64,000 nucleotides of DNA from Mastigias papua (lineage: Eukaryota; Cnidaria; Scyphozoa; Rhizostomeae; Mastigiidae): positions 9,119,225 through 9,183,224 of the forward strand of contig OZ025273.1 of assembly GCA_964019165.1 (NCBI GenBank). The letters run 5' to 3'. The number at the start of each line of letters is the position of its first letter. Position 1 is the first letter of the stretch. The position numbers and the translations under genes are program-made. Shown here in pieces: positions 11,901 through 26,900 of this stretch. The notes below the pieces were generated by a model that saw only the letters and a program-made list of their open reading frames with translations, made no database searches and was not told the origin of the DNA.

Positions 11901-14900
11901 GCTGTAGTGAAATTAAATTCAATCAGGAACTGTGTAATGTTTAAGCTTTTGCAAAAGTTATTTGTTACTCATGATTTTTAATCAGAGAATACAATGCTTA
12001 CCTTTTTATTTCTTTTTGGCTACTATGGCAATCGGGATTTCTCAAAGGGCTGAAACAACTGGGGTTTTGTTATACGGAGCAAAAAATAGCTTGGAATAAA
12101 TGAAGCTTTGAGTATGTACAGGTTTGAATAGTTTTGGGAAATTATGAAGGAAATTATGGGAAATTACTTCAAATATGCAGGAATTTCAATTGGTGCTGGC
12201 TCAAATAACCAGGAGTCTACTGTACTCATGTTTTTTCTTTGGAGCATGTAGCATTTTCAGCTCACTGATATTTTGTTCTAATGAGATGTTAGTGTGTTCT
12301 GTACCTTATTGCCATTGGTCAATCTAAAGAGTTTTTCCTTTTAGAGTATGCTGAGTTCCTGCATTGTAAAAGTAAGAAGTTTACTGACTTTAATGCTGTT
12401 CGTCAAGAAATTGAGGATGAAACTGATAGAGTAACTGGTAAAACCAAAAATGTGTCACCGATTCCTATCAATCTGAGAGTTTATTCTCCTCATGGCAAGT
12501 CATTTAGTTTTTATAACTGAGTAGATTTCATCAATGTAGTTGATCAAATTGAGTTATCAAGATAAATTATTTTTGCACCAGAACATTTAACAATAAGTTT
12601 TTGTGAGACCTCTTCAGAGTCCAGAAAAAGTTTCAGCCTTCCTCTGGCTGTAAAATCTTTATCATAAACCTTCCTTTTTTAAGAAAATCAAAACTAGCCA
12701 AAGTTCTCAAAGTCTGCATTGTGCATGTCTCAACAAATTGTATGGTAGAAGGGCTATGCCTTTCACAGTTGATGTCACATTAACTGAAAACTTTTCTGAA
12801 ACTGGATTGTTGATGCAAATTACCAAACCCTCCTCAGATACAACATAGAAAGCAAAATCTTCCTCTGGCTCAAAGCTGTGGAGCTGAGACTTTCTCTGGA
12901 TTCTGCCTCTTTTTATAGTTTCATTTTATTCCAAGGAATGATATCAACAAGCAACCTAAATACTTTCTTTTTAATGGTGGCTCAAAAGTTTAACTTGGTA
13001 TACATTTTTTATATGAAAGTGAATTTGAAATAGGACATATTTTGCAATTGCTGTTTATTTCAACTCAATGGTGGCTCATTTGCCTTAGAATTAGGTTATA
13101 AAATTTTTTTGTGAAAAATTGTCAGTCAACATTTATCAGGTTTGCCATGTTTTTTCTCACAAAAAATTTACTGCACACCTAATGCGAGAGACACCTTATG
13201 TATTTCTATTTATTATATTTTGTACCATATATTAATGAGTTAAACTGTAAGCACCATAATTAACAGTTGGAACCAGATGATGTTCTGTCTTTTCCAGTTC
13301 TAATGGGTTTAATTTCTTGCCTCTTTGTTTTCATCAAGTATGGAAAAAGATTATCAAATTATGTTAATCTTTGAAAGTTGTCACAGACTGTTGGTATCAG
13401 TAGCAAAGGTGGCCAAGCACAGCTATGGTGCTATTGGCATTGCAGATATAGATGAAGTTCTCACAGGTGATTAGATTGGCATGTTTGGACCAATGCCTGT
13501 ACCATTTAGAACCTAGTAGCTATCAACTTTTGATATTCTTGTGCAATATTCTCTTAGATATAATTCAAATTTTTATTGACAGTATCATACTGTTTTATGT
13601 TTGCTTTTTTGCTATTTTCACTTACCTATGATTTTTAGTAGGTGCTTGTTAGAGTATGATCTAATGTAAATATAATTTTGTTTCAGTGTTGAATCTAACA
13701 CTGATAGATCTTCCTGGAATGACAAGAGTTGCTATTCCTGGGCAACCTGTAGATATTGAACATCAGATAAAGGATATGGTCATGACCTTTATTACTAAGC
13801 AGAACTGTTTAATTCTTGCTGTATCACCTGCCAATTCAGATTTAGCAAATTCAGATGCATTGAGAGCTGCTCAAGAAGCTGACCCCCAAGGTTAGATTAA
13901 TTTCTGTAAAAGTTTAGAATAATATTTTATGTTGTTTGCTCATACTATTTCATCATAGTGACATTAAAAGTTGTTATCATTGGTGATGATGATAGTTTGT
14001 TTCTGGACAAAATGCTTTGCACTTTGTGAATCATCAACATGATTTACCTACTACTTGTGCTTTACTTTTTTTAGGAAAATTGAAAATTAAAGGCTTAAAT
14101 ATTTACCAGTACTATAGCCTTATTTATCATATTATTTGTTTGTTACCTTAATATGTTGATAAATAAGAAAGTAACAGGATATAAGTTTACAATAATTGTG
14201 ATAATAAGTAACTAGAATTTAAGTTGCAAAATATGAGTGAACAGCACTAAATCGGCTACTCCTGTGGTCAATTAAAGATCTCTATATAGTTCTCAAGTCA
14301 AGCATAAAAAAAATCCAGAAGTGCATGAAAAATCATTACTTCAGTCATCATCAGACATTGTATTTTCTAATAATGGATTTCTTAAGTCTTCTGTGCTTGT
14401 GGTTCTTGTATATCAGCCAATACCATTATTCATAGTTTCTAAGGTATGGTTGAGCACTGCTTTCTATGACCTTTTAAAACAAAAATGTTGTCCATTGCAA
14501 CTCTGTGTTAGTGGCAATGTAGCCTAAAGTTGCCAACATTGCCTAAGGCTGGCAAATGTGCAGTTAATATATGCTCCTATGCACCTTATTGAGAAACTTT
14601 TATACTCCCTTTAGGGGAAAGAACTATTGGAGTTGTAACAAAGCTAGATCTCATGGATGAGGGAACTGATGCAAAGGATATATTAGAGAACAAAGTCTAT
14701 CCATTACGAAGAGGTACTTGCTACATGTCTTAAGTGTTTGTACTTATCTATCAATCTTCTTGTATAAGAGAGTTTTTACAACAGTTGCCCTTAAACTGGT
14801 GTCTTGGTCCTCTGTCCCTTGGGGAACTGCAAATTGTCTCAAGGTGACCACAAAGGATGTCATGGAACCATGTAAGGTTATTGTTGTTTGTTCAACTCAT

Positions 14901-17900
14901 TGGTTTGGCTGGTTTAGTAGCCTATACCACTGTTGATATTTGTTTTCTGTAGAGTTATATCTATCAAAACATATGTATTTGTCCTTCCAGGGCACCCCTG
15001 ATTAAAAAAAGTATGCTGCATGCAGGGCACTGCCATATAAGATAATTTGAAAAATTTGAGAACCACTGTTTTACTGTTATGTGTTATATGGCTACAATAT
15101 GTTTGACAGTAAGTACTGATGAAGGTAAGGCACAAAGGACATCATGAATTATTGACAATGGCAGGGGTCTTTTAGGCTATGCAGTTTATATGCATTTTGT
15201 GGCTTCTGTTTCCTATTGTTTTGTTTGAACTCATTTGCATATTAGCTGGAGTAAATGTTTTTATAAATGCATGGATGCACCTGAATATATGGAAAATTTT
15301 TGTGATTTTTCATAAAGTAACCAATTACTGTTTTGGTCTGAGTTTTTATGTAGTAAAGTATGTTGTGCTGATCTTTTTGAAAGTTCATATCTTACACTAT
15401 CATTACATTCTGCTCTGAAAGCAGCAAGATTTTTGCATTCTAAGCCTTTTTATTGTATCTGGAGCAAAGATTTTCTTGTCAGATCATTATTAGTTGATCT
15501 TTATAAATCTCTTCATATTTGGTTTATACCTTTGCTTTGCATTACTGCTCTTTCAGCTTCAGATATTTTAAAAACCCCAAATGTAGCCATACTTATTCTC
15601 CTTTCTTTTTGGTTGATATAGAAGCATAATATAGTATTTCCTCACCTGTCCATGTATAGATTTTGATAAGGCTGCTTTGTTTTAAGGGTACATTGGCATT
15701 GTAAACAGAAGTCAGAAGGATATTGATGGTAGGAAAGATATCAAAGCTGCAATGGCTGCTGAAAGAAAATTCTTTTTGAGTCACCCTGCCTACAGGTGTG
15801 TGATAGTAGTACCAATCCATTAAAGAAGCAGAATTATATTTCAGATGTTTTGAATAAGTTTTTAAACCTAAAAATCACTAAATTAGAGAAGAAGAAGGCC
15901 TCCTTTTAAGTAATATACTGATATACTGTGTTCTATAACCATGACTTACCAATAACTGACACTAGTATTAATATAATGCTACGTTTCATGTTTGATATTT
16001 TTCAAATTCAAAGCTTTACCAATTGCTTTTTGCATGCTAGTTTGTAGTACAGCAGTTTGTATCAGTTTGTATTGTAATATATTGCCTTCCTGAAATGTTT
16101 GTTGACTTTCTGCATTCTCCTCTGTTCAATTGTATGGGAAGTAATCATGGAGTTGAGACAAAAGTGTCTAGTGTCTTTTATACGGTGTGATAGTTGTCTT
16201 TTCTTGTTGACAAGTCATTTGTTCTCTTTTGAAGGCATCTTGCTGATAGAATGGGAACACCATTCTTGCAGAAAACACTCAATCAGGTACTTTCCTGCAA
16301 ATTACTTATTGTTTAACTTAAGCTTTTTTAGCATAGAGTCATATTTGAATTTGTTTCATCATTTTGTTATCATTTAACATCAGAATTCTGATCTCGTTAA
16401 TAGCAATTGACCAATCACATTAGAGAAACACTACCATCATTGAAGAGCAAATTGCAGGATCAAGTTCTTTCCATGGAAAAGGAAGTTGATGAGTATAAGA
16501 ATTTCAGGCCTGATGACCCTACTGCTAAGACTAAAGCTCTCATGCTGTAAGTGGATTTTCAAGCTTAAGCATAGCACTTTGTAACTCTTTACTGGAAGTT
16601 AGTTTTCATAACTGGCAGACAGCTACGTCTGTTGGCAAACAATATACTATCACTTTGTCGATGAGGAGAACATTCTTATGTATTGTGACCTACAAAAGGG
16701 CTTCAATATTAAAGTTGGTAGTCTCCTTTTTTACCGGTAGTGTAGAAGCCTAGAAATCCTCCCCCATCATGAGGGAGGTTGTGCTTGAATGCTTTGTATG
16801 AAGGGCAGAAAATAGCAACTTTAAAAATTTCCTTATGCACTGGACGAATAATGTCCAGTGGTATGAATCCTTTCTGATCATTTGGAATTAATTTATTTAG
16901 TATGATTAGTAAGCGTATCTGAACTGCAAACTCGGTTGTTTTTTCAGAATGTTACAAAACTATAGTTCTGATATTGAAAGGATTATAGAAGGCGGAGGTG
17001 GTGATGAGATTGATACTGCACAATTGTCTGGAGGTGCCAAGATAAATAGGATTTTCAACGAGAGATTTCCTTTTGAATTAGTGAAGGTAAACTTTACATT
17101 ATATGCATTATTTTTTTAAACTAGCTCCATTTTATGGATTTCTTCCAGAAGTATGCTCCTCATATAGATAGACATAAATTCAGATTGTATAACATAAAGG
17201 TACTCATAGTTTTGTTTTGAAAATAGGACAGTTGTTTTGCTATTGGCGGCGCAGATTTACCCTATTAGTATAGTAGCTATACTACAAGCAAGGTTCATTT
17301 CACGTATTATTAGAAAGCACGATCTGGATCGTCAGAAGATAATAGCAAAAACAGAAGGTAGTAGAACGGGGGAATGACAGACGGATAAGATGCTGGACAG
17401 TAGTGCCCGATGGACTGGGGAATAAAAAAATATCTGACCATATAATGTTAATGGAATATGCGGCGTCATATGGTCTCCAACGCCAATCGGTAACATGAAG
17501 AAGATGAAACTAGCAACTAAGGTTCTAAGATAAGCAATGCTAAGTGTTAGGTTAGCAGTTGCTTATCTTATCTCATTTTAGGTTAGCAAACGATATCTCA
17601 GCCACATAAATTCTGAAGTTGTTTGTCTGCTATGTTTCTGTGGTTAGTGAGATTTGGGAGTACGATTCGTCTATCCTGTAGTCGAAATATGTTTCTGCAG
17701 AGGGGTTACGATGAGTTCACGATGTTTTTGGACGGTGTAGGAGAGGGAGTGGAAGGGGTCTTTGAGAATTTTGAGGTCCCTCTTTTCTCTTTAGTTCACA
17801 TGCAAACCCTTAAAAGTAGCTCTGATTGTGGCTCACAGTTTTATTACTGGTATATTTTCATAAAATATAATTCTCAATGACAGTATCACTTCTACTTTAT

Positions 17901-20900
17901 GCTTCGTATTTTAGTTTATCCTACGTTTGAGTACTTATCACAGTATGCTTTGCTAGTTACGTTGGTATTCTACACTCTATATTGCATTGTGACATGGTGA
18001 TTAGTACTTGTTGCAATTGTGCTAGGTTGAGTATGATGAGAAGCAACTGCGAAAAGAAATCAGTTTTGCAATTAAGAATATACATGGAATAAGGTATGCT
18101 TTTCATTTGTACATCTCCCTTCTTGACCGTCAGTAGAGTACTGTGCAAGTAATTGCGAAGTCAGAGTAGTATTCATATATGGGATCAAGTAAAGAAATAG
18201 TTGATTTATTTTAGACTTATGATCGGCAAATATAATTTCTTCTCAAGTTTCATGGCATCTTTAGAAATTACAGTTCTTATTGCAGCTACCGATGCATTTT
18301 AAAAGCCTTTGCCATGGAATAGTTCTAGACATAGAAGGTTATCCCTTCCGATATCGTTTGGACGAGACCAGCTCTATTGATGGATGCTTTGTTTAGACAA
18401 TTTACAAATCATTGTATTGGGCATTCATTCATTGCTCATTGGAAGAGTACGCAAAGAAGTGGGTGTTCATAATACCAAGCAATTGGTCATATATATGAAT
18501 ACATAGATAGATGAGGAAGTGACGTAAGATTGATAACTATTGAAGGTGCATAACGAGCAGCACGAGTGCAATGAACAATAGATAATATCAGTAAAGAATT
18601 GTTTCACACCACTATTTAGAATTTCTGTAGTTTATAATCTTTTACTGTATTCGTCTGTACCTAATGCTTACCGCTGCATATATGAACTCTTTCTGCCGTA
18701 AAACGACGCTGTGGAATATAGAGGGTGCGAAACTTCTAGTCATCTCTTCCCAATATTTTTGCAAGATTTTAGTTTCTTTAAGTTATATTCCTCCTTTAAA
18801 TGTTTTTGTCCCAATGAATGTATCCAAAACTTGTAGTCCTCCACAACTGTTATTTCACAAAAGATATACCTATTTCATTGTGGTGGTAGTTTTTGGTAAC
18901 TGTGACTCATGTTGAAGCACCTTAGAACTCCGGTAAATTAGAACGTGACTGTGCTCTTTCTATTTTTAGGTCTGGCTTGTTCACACCAGATATGGCTTTT
19001 GAAGCTATTGTCAAGAAGCAAATTGATCGGTTGAGATCACCAGCAATAAAGTGTGTCGATATGGTTATGGCTGAACTGATCAGTATTGTCAAAAAATGTA
19101 CCGGCAAAGTGCGTTTGCATTTTGTTATTTTTTAAATCACATGTCCAAGCCTACAAGTTTTTGTCCTCTTGCTAAGCATACAAGTTTTTGTCCTTGTTTG
19201 TAAAAGTCTAGTTTGCTAGGGCTTGAAAACTGGAAACTTCAAAGATTAGTGAATGAATCAAGATCAACACCCAATTATTACGATCTACAAGTTATTATGA
19301 TCAGTTACTATGTTTTTCTCCCTCCTTCCTAGTGCCAATAGTTCTAGGAATTTTCATAGTTGTTTACTTTTTCTCGACAGTTCAGTAGTATAGACTGTAC
19401 TTTCGCATTGTGATTTGTGATGCTTTTATCGTTTTCTGTACTGTATGTTTAAGGTAGTCACCGATAGCGATGCTTTGCAGAAGTTATGTTACTCTTTCTG
19501 TAGTTTAGTAATCGTGTAATGACCCATTGCCTATATCACTTCATTCAAAATAGGTCAGTAGCATGGTTTGTTTATTTCAATAGTTGAATTATCAGGTAGC
19601 TGCTGTCAACTGTCTGCCAAGTCCTCCCCCCCCTACTGTTTTTCTTTCCAGTTGAAATCTGTCATTTTTGTCTTCTGTTTTATTTAGATTTATTGATTTT
19701 CTTTTGTATCTTAATAATATTTTTGATTTTTACGTTGTTCTTGAACATTTGATTGTTTTAATTTTAGATGGATAAATACCCCCGTCTGAAGGACGAAGTA
19801 GAGACAATATGCCTAACACAAATCAGAGAAACTGAGATCAAAGCCAAAGATCAGGTGATTTTCGGTTCTTTTATTCCAAGTGTTATCTTCCTCGTTCAGA
19901 CCTTCATGATAGTTCATCGGACAATACTGTTTTTCACGCAGTAGACTACCTGATTTGTATCAGGTATGGCTCGTCTTTTGTAGATTTTTTAACCTTGAAA
20001 TGTCATGACACCTTGTGTGATTGATGAATATTTGTATGTTGGTTTTTGAGTTTTTATGTAGACATGTAGAACACTATTTGAAGACAATAGGCTGCATATT
20101 ACACATAGTTTCCAATGATCAATTTCGACATCAGTTCATAAAGTTATTATCAATATGGTATAATTACTAGATGCATTTTTATCAGTATAGCTTATTGACT
20201 AATCTCACTGGGAAACATAAATTCTTGCCACGTCCTTTTGCATCCTTATTGAAAACTGCACTTACCCTAAAAGAATTTACAACTGAATACTACATCAAAA
20301 TATTCCAGATTGCAGGGCATTGCCTTTTCTATGAGATCCCTAGCGTTCACAAGCAAATTGTCAGATGTGCAGGTGTGTACTTGGTCTCTGAGTGTACACT
20401 TGACTCCTTGGCATACAAAGTAAAACCTGTTTAGTTATTTTCTGTTGCTTTCTCGCCCTGAAAATTCTGTATTGAATGGTATGCACGGCATTGCAATTTC
20501 TACATCATTATTAGGTATAACGTAGATTTTTGAGGGATCAAACAAAATAAAGTGTAAGTTTGTTTAATACTTATGGTTTTTACAATGTACTCAATATATG
20601 TATCAAACTGCCTAAATACAATTTGTGCTATAGGGCACAGGATCTTATCAAATCATTGGCAAAATGCACCAGTGATTGTAAACGCAATATACTTTGGTAT
20701 ATATAAAATTATGTGGTACCATGTCTCTCTATTGTTATTTATCAGGTGAAACTTCTTATCGAAGTGGAACTGGCATATATTAATACACAGCACCCGGATT
20801 TTATCGGGTTTGCGGAGTAAGTACCTCAATCTTGCTTTTTTTTATATTGTAATTATGACGACTTTTTGAAGTGTCTAGGACCTTGTGGTGCCTCATCAGA

Positions 20901-23900
20901 GACATATTCATTAAAAAGGTTCCTACCTCATTCAAAAAGGAGACAAATTTTTGTCAAGAGTAGGTGTTTTTATGTGGCAAATAGAATTTTCCTGCGAAGA
21001 GCTGGAGGTGATACATTTGGAAGTTTTTCTTTTCCGTAGCTTTTCCTGTTCTTTTTTGCTGTTGCTAAATTTGTTGAAAGATCTATCTCTTCACCTGGCA
21101 CTAGGATCCATAAGAAGAGTTTTTATTAGTAGTACCTTTAGTTTAGTCATATATCTGTTACAAAGTACATTTCAGTTTAGCGACAGTTGATCTTTTTTAT
21201 CAGAATGCCAACTTCTCATTTCCTATCATTGCCCATTGCATTTCAGTATCCTCAGTTTGTTGCAAATTAGATTGTTGTGATAAAGTTGTACCTGACTGAT
21301 CATTCATATTGGCGCTATATTGTACTGAGCATTTTATTGCTCCTTCGCTGTCGTCTCTGTTTTTACCATGTACAATATTATTATCATTTTTAGAGCACAG
21401 TCAAGAGCATCGGGTACAGGAGAATCCAGAAGTCGTAAAGTTAACGTTAGTAATCAGGTTATTCGAAAGGGTTGGCTAACTATGGGTGGAGGTGGATTTA
21501 TGAAAGTATCCAAAGATTATTGGTTTGTTTTGTCAGGTAATTTTTGTTGATTATTTTAGCTATATCATTATGGAGAGTGACGTTTTAGTTAAAATTGTGA
21601 TAGTAATGATATTGATGGCAACCATTTTGCCATTTTGACAATACTAACATTTGTAAAGTAATTTGTTAAATCTGTTGATGTAAAAATTGAAGTTGAACAT
21701 GGAAGGTAGCAAATTTTTCTTAGGGAAATCACATTCTTGACAATCAATTGTGTTAAAAATAAAATTGCCTGCCCAAGGTAGACGTTGTAATTTCTGATAA
21801 GTTGTCGCTTCGTTATTATAGTTTGATTAATAATGGGTATTTGTTGGAAGAGATGTCCGAGCCTTTGATCGGGATCTAACTTTCATACTTTTACTTTCCC
21901 AGCTAGTTTTTAGTTCTATTTTCTGACTAGAAGGTTTTGAGAATATCTATAATCCCAGTTTGCTTTCATGTTGGTATTGCTCCTTCTAGCTGAATCTCTA
22001 ACTTGGTACAAAGATGACACGGTATGATTAAAGACTTCTTGTTAGGATAAACATTTCAAGTTTGTTCTCTGTAGGATTTTGCGCTTATTTCATTGGTTCT
22101 GAATAGTTTTTGATTGTCTCACACTTTGTCCAATGACCTTGGAAGTTCTAGTCATATCTTATTGTTCCCTACATTTTGAGTGAACGCTGTCACCGCTTTG
22201 TTTATAGTTGTATTTTAATTTCTATATCGTCTTTGGATTTTTAGCTAATACTGGATTTTCGTATCATACCTTCTTTAATGCTGAAACAAGCCTCGTTCTG
22301 TGTTGCAGGAAAAAGAGACCAAGTATCAGCTACGATTGCAAGATTGCAGGTTACGAGATGTTGAAAGCGGATTGCTATCAAAGCGCCATTATTTTGCTAT
22401 CTTCAACCCAGATTCAAAGTAAGAATCGATTCTATTGTCAGAATTTTGATGCACTTGTTTTGGGTTTAAATGAATTGTTTAGAGGTTAGGCCTACTTTTG
22501 ACTTTATGGCTGAAAACAAACGATCACCTTCATCAACTTGGTTTTGAAGGGCAGCTTCTAGGGTGATCGCAAGGATCATATTGGAGTCCCCTTTAGTTAA
22601 TACATTGATTTTGACAGAATATGTGACTTTACAATTTATTTTTACTCAGAGAAGAAAAATGTCTTTTACAGCAAACATGACAAAGCAACAGGAAATTCTA
22701 TGAATTTAAAGTCTCTAAGGCCAGGACTGGTGTCAGAAATAGGACTATAAGACAGTAGAATCTTTAATAAATTGTTGATTCGTTGGCTTTGAAGACAAGT
22801 TTGAATACTAATGTGTCTATGAGCAATGTTGGAATCTTGGGAACTTTCAACAAATAAGATTCGTGTGCTTGTACTTATGCCCCAGATATTACGTGTAGCA
22901 ATTTCTATCCGAATAACTAATTGCATAGAAATAGCTTTGTAGAAGTAATTTACCATAGAGTTATGGTCGTTGTAGGGTATTAGCTGATTCACGGATGACA
23001 AACAAAAGGCTTGGGTTACCACGCATTTTTAGTATAATTGCATTAACAGACGCAATTGCTTTTATGGTTGTTCTTATGTAAAGGCTGGTTTTTTTGTAAA
23101 TATTTGAGAACCTACATGCAGTATAAAGTCTCTCTAAGACATTTAAGCCGGGCTACTTTTGAAAGTAAAACAGTGAATTATGGGCGTTGGGTTGTGGTGT
23201 TACAGTTACTAATCTGATGCAAAACTTTTTTGCTACCAAGCTTTGTACTTATTTTTTTGGCAATTCGAGCCTCAGTGTTCTTATTGATGGAAGGGTATGT
23301 AGAGCACTCTCATCGAAGGAAGTAGAATTCAAGATGTATGCAATGACTTCTTTTTTAGGAATATTTTGAAGGACTATAAGCAGCTTGAATTATCAGCTGA
23401 AACACAAGAGGTAGTCGACAGTTGGAAGGCATCTTTCTTGAGAGCAGGTGTATTTCCTGAAAGAGATAAAGATGATGATGATAGAAGTGTATGTATTAGA
23501 GTGGCATCATGCGTAGTTTCTTTGTCGTGGCTTGATTCTTTTGCTAGTTCATTTGTCTCTTGCTTTGAATCCTAGCTAGTATAAATTTGCATTTCTGGCC
23601 GTTTACTATTCTCTATATATAAAATATGCTCATACTGCATATTTTAACTCTGCGGTTGTCTGCATATAGTCATTTAATTAGCTTGAGTTCTTTTTTTACG
23701 AAAGGAAAATGTTGACTCTGTCATGCCAATGTCTTACCAGTGTGGTTAATGATTGAGTATGTTTGCTTGCTTAGCACTGAGAGTATAAAGAACCCAGTTT
23801 GGGCGTGTAATGTCTGGGGATACCAGTGGTATAATCTGTTTCCTTGGTCATCTCATTGCATGCTAATCTATATAACCTACGAAACGGAGATACGGAGATA

Positions 23901-26900
23901 CGGGTAATGAGACGGAGATATGCCTGGACTTTTGCGCCAGTAGCTATTCTGGTTCCGGACATGCTCTTGTATACAGTGTACTAATTTGAAAAATTGGCTG
24001 TGTTAGTAAAGTAACTCTTTTTTATGGTCATAGGAACTGTTGTCTTTCACATTATGATGAAATGCTCGTTTTCTATAAGAGTTGATTGCGAAACAGATTT
24101 TTAATTAGATCTTAGAGCACACTTTGTCATCTTGAGTGATCATATCTTGGTTATAAAGCTATTTCAATGCATTGTGACATTCTATACTCTTTTTAGGCAA
24201 GCGAGTTGGGATCTATGGATCCAATGTTGGAGCGTCAAGTTGAAACTGTGAGATGCTTAGTTGATTCATACATGAGAATCATTAGCAAGAGTATTCAGGA
24301 CATGGTTCCTAAGATCATTATGTTCATCGTTGTTAATCAGGTATTCAGTTTTTTCAGGTCCAGTTCTAGCCTCTTCCATTTGTTAATGAAGGCTGCACGT
24401 TCCTTGGCTTCACTTTATCTACTTGTTCATATGTTATGTTCAGCTCAATTAAGTAGGTATAGAAGCAAACAAATCTGTAGAAACATATTAAAGCTATTAG
24501 CATATAAAAGCTCGGATTGCTCCCAAGCTTAAGGATATACCTTGCATATTCCAAGGGTCAACAAAGACGTTGAGCATTATCCTTGACTCCTAGTAAGCAT
24601 GAATGCGTCAGAATTAGCCGAAAGATTTTGCTGCAGAGAGAGAAACGTAAGCAAGCCGTACGGTATACCTTAGTCATATCAATGTTCGGGAATTTTCTGC
24701 AGATCAATTTATCCTTCTGTGTCAGATAATACAGAGAAATGTTTTGTAAATTGCCTCTGAGCAGAATTAGATGCTTGAAAAATTACCGTTAGTCCTTAGT
24801 TATATCTGTACACTATGCCTATCAATGAAAACAAGCGTATGGCGAGAATGTGGTAGACATTACTGAAGCTCAAATTCTGAAAATTTGAGATGTAATTGAC
24901 ACTAAAGCCAAATCAATTTTAGTAGTTTACTTTTCATTCTTCCCTGGAAATAGTCTTAGTTCTTACAAGGTTTATTTGTAATAATTTGAATAGATTTGTT
25001 TACTTGACCTGCTATAGGTTTCCTATTATAGCAACAGTTCATAGCATCTGACTTGCTTTCCATTCACATTGGAGAATAATAGGAGAGTCTGGTTTAAAGT
25101 CACTTTGATTTCTAGTTGTCAGTATCTTCTTTTTTCTCCTTGTTTTGTTTCATTCAATTTATATAATTTTTCTCTATTTCAGTTAAAGGAGTTCGTTCAG
25201 GCAGAGCTCCTTGCCAATCTGTACGCCAAAGGAAATACGGTATGTATAAATCAACTTGGGAAGAGACCCTCTTCTAGGACTTGATGTAATTTTATATCAG
25301 ATTCAGTTTGTTCATATTTCTCATCAGCAAAATTTATCATTTTGGAAATTTGCGTATATATATTTTGGGTGCTTTTGTTTTTTCATTTTTCTGTTGTGAC
25401 AAAACGCTGATTTAGAGGTCAGTGTTTATATCCAAGCCCGTTTTTTATTTCGTTAAAGCTCAACCATATTTGATATCGTAAATAAATATGGTCTGTTGTT
25501 TGTTTTGGAAACTCAAATGAATTCACAATTCCGCAAAGGCTAGACACTCACTGGTTTTACTTGCTATTGCGGACAACCTCTGCAGTACTATAGACGGTTG
25601 ATCATTAACTTATTAGATTCATCACAAGTTCATTATTAGAATTCATTATTATTACTATTTTAATATTCTGTTCATATCTAGCAGAGTTCCGTTGCTCTTT
25701 TCTTTCATTAGAATGATATGATGCATGAAAGTGATGCGGAAGTAGCACGCCGGAATGAAATTCTGAGAATTTATCATGCAAGTAAAGATGCATTGAAGAT
25801 AATTGGTGATGTCAGCGCCTCAACTGTATCAACCCCTCTGCCTCCACCAGTAGAACATGACATTACTGACTTCGATTTCTCTAGAGCGTAAGACTATTTG
25901 CATTTTGTTTGTAGTATGAATTCATGGACTTTAGTCCGTTTTTCTGTCATGTTTCTGTAGGCTTATTGTTCGTTCATATTCATTTTATTTCTTTGATATT
26001 ATTATAAGTATTATTACTACAATAGTCTTTTTGGTTGATAGGTGTTAATAGCTTATAATCATAGCTAATGTACGCCAACTAATTAAAATAAAATAGCACA
26101 TATATTTACGCATAATTGCACAGTGTATTTAAAGTGAATAAAAACTTAAACATGTATATAGGTTAGCAATTGTAATATAATGGTTTGCTTGAGGGATTGG
26201 ATGTGTTAACTCTCAACACGGTTTTTGCATGTACACTTTTCACCTTTCCATTTTCTATGGACCTACTGAATTTCCGCAGTGAGTGTGAACGCTTTATTGT
26301 ATCAGATAGGCTATTCCAGAGGATGCTACCTTTGAACTCTGATTAGGTTGTTTGGTATATAGATTTCACTTCATTGTAGTGTCACTAGTGAATGTGACCT
26401 TAGTCGATACAATATCCAGATACCTAGTTGTTGTGTTTGTCGTGAGGATTGAATTATCGTCCACTTCCTGTCTTCTGTAGCCTGTTCAGAATGCGCTTCT
26501 TCATAATGTACGTTATGTTTTTAAGGGAGCCACCCAAAGAGATATATAGAGGACCACCACATCGCCCAACACCGGCACAACCACCTGCAAGGCCCCAGAT
26601 ACCCTCAAGGCCATCGAATAAAGATCTTCCAAACTCAGATGGTAACTCAGGAGGAGTGCCAGTCATACCTAGGTATGTGTTTCGTTGTCGATATTGATGT
26701 TTGTGTTGTAGCAGCTATTGACAATCGACAATGTCAAGAAATGATATTATTAGAAGTCCTGAACTGGTTGTTAAAAATGTCTGTTCGTCAGTGCTGAAAA
26801 TGTGTTTGTTTTAAATATTCTACTCATTAGTTCAATACCATCCTGACAGCAAAATCCGACAACAATTTTGAAAGCTTATTCCCATTTTTGCTATCGAACT

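Larger units (their letters stand above)
8951..16286 (+). other. DNM: Dynamin exons 1-7: GTPase domain
   Basis: The G1 P-loop GGQSAGKSS is at residues 39-47 (catalytic-loop Lys45, human Lys44). The switch I region [11 protein letters not shown] is at 60-70 with Thr66. G3 DLPG is at 137-140, G4 TKLD at 206-209, and the base-binding NRSQ at 237-240. All key residues are intact and each sits one position after its human DNM1 equivalent. Exons 3 and 4 join V130 across the GC-AG intron. Large introns separate exons 2-3 (2.8 kb) and 3-4 (1.2 kb). Confidence 0.95.
16404..20816 (+). other. DNM: Dynamin exons 8-13: stalk (middle domain)
   Basis: These exons encode the helical stalk used for dimer and helix assembly. 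Recognisable stretches are [50 protein letters not shown] and [17 protein letters not shown]. Exon 11 (18970-19108, 46 codons) corresponds to the exon that vertebrate dynamins duplicate as mutually exclusive forms 10a/10b. No second copy is visible in the flanking introns. Confidence 0.9.

Noticed and set aside
15179..15418. Hydrophobic 79-codon frame in a dynamin intron
   Set aside because: T-rich intron sequence gives hydrophobic translations by composition; no start context and no similarity.
18094..19767. Mutually exclusive duplicate of dynamin exon 11 (vertebrate 10a/10b)
   Set aside because: I looked for a second stalk exon in both flanking introns and found no sequence resembling it.
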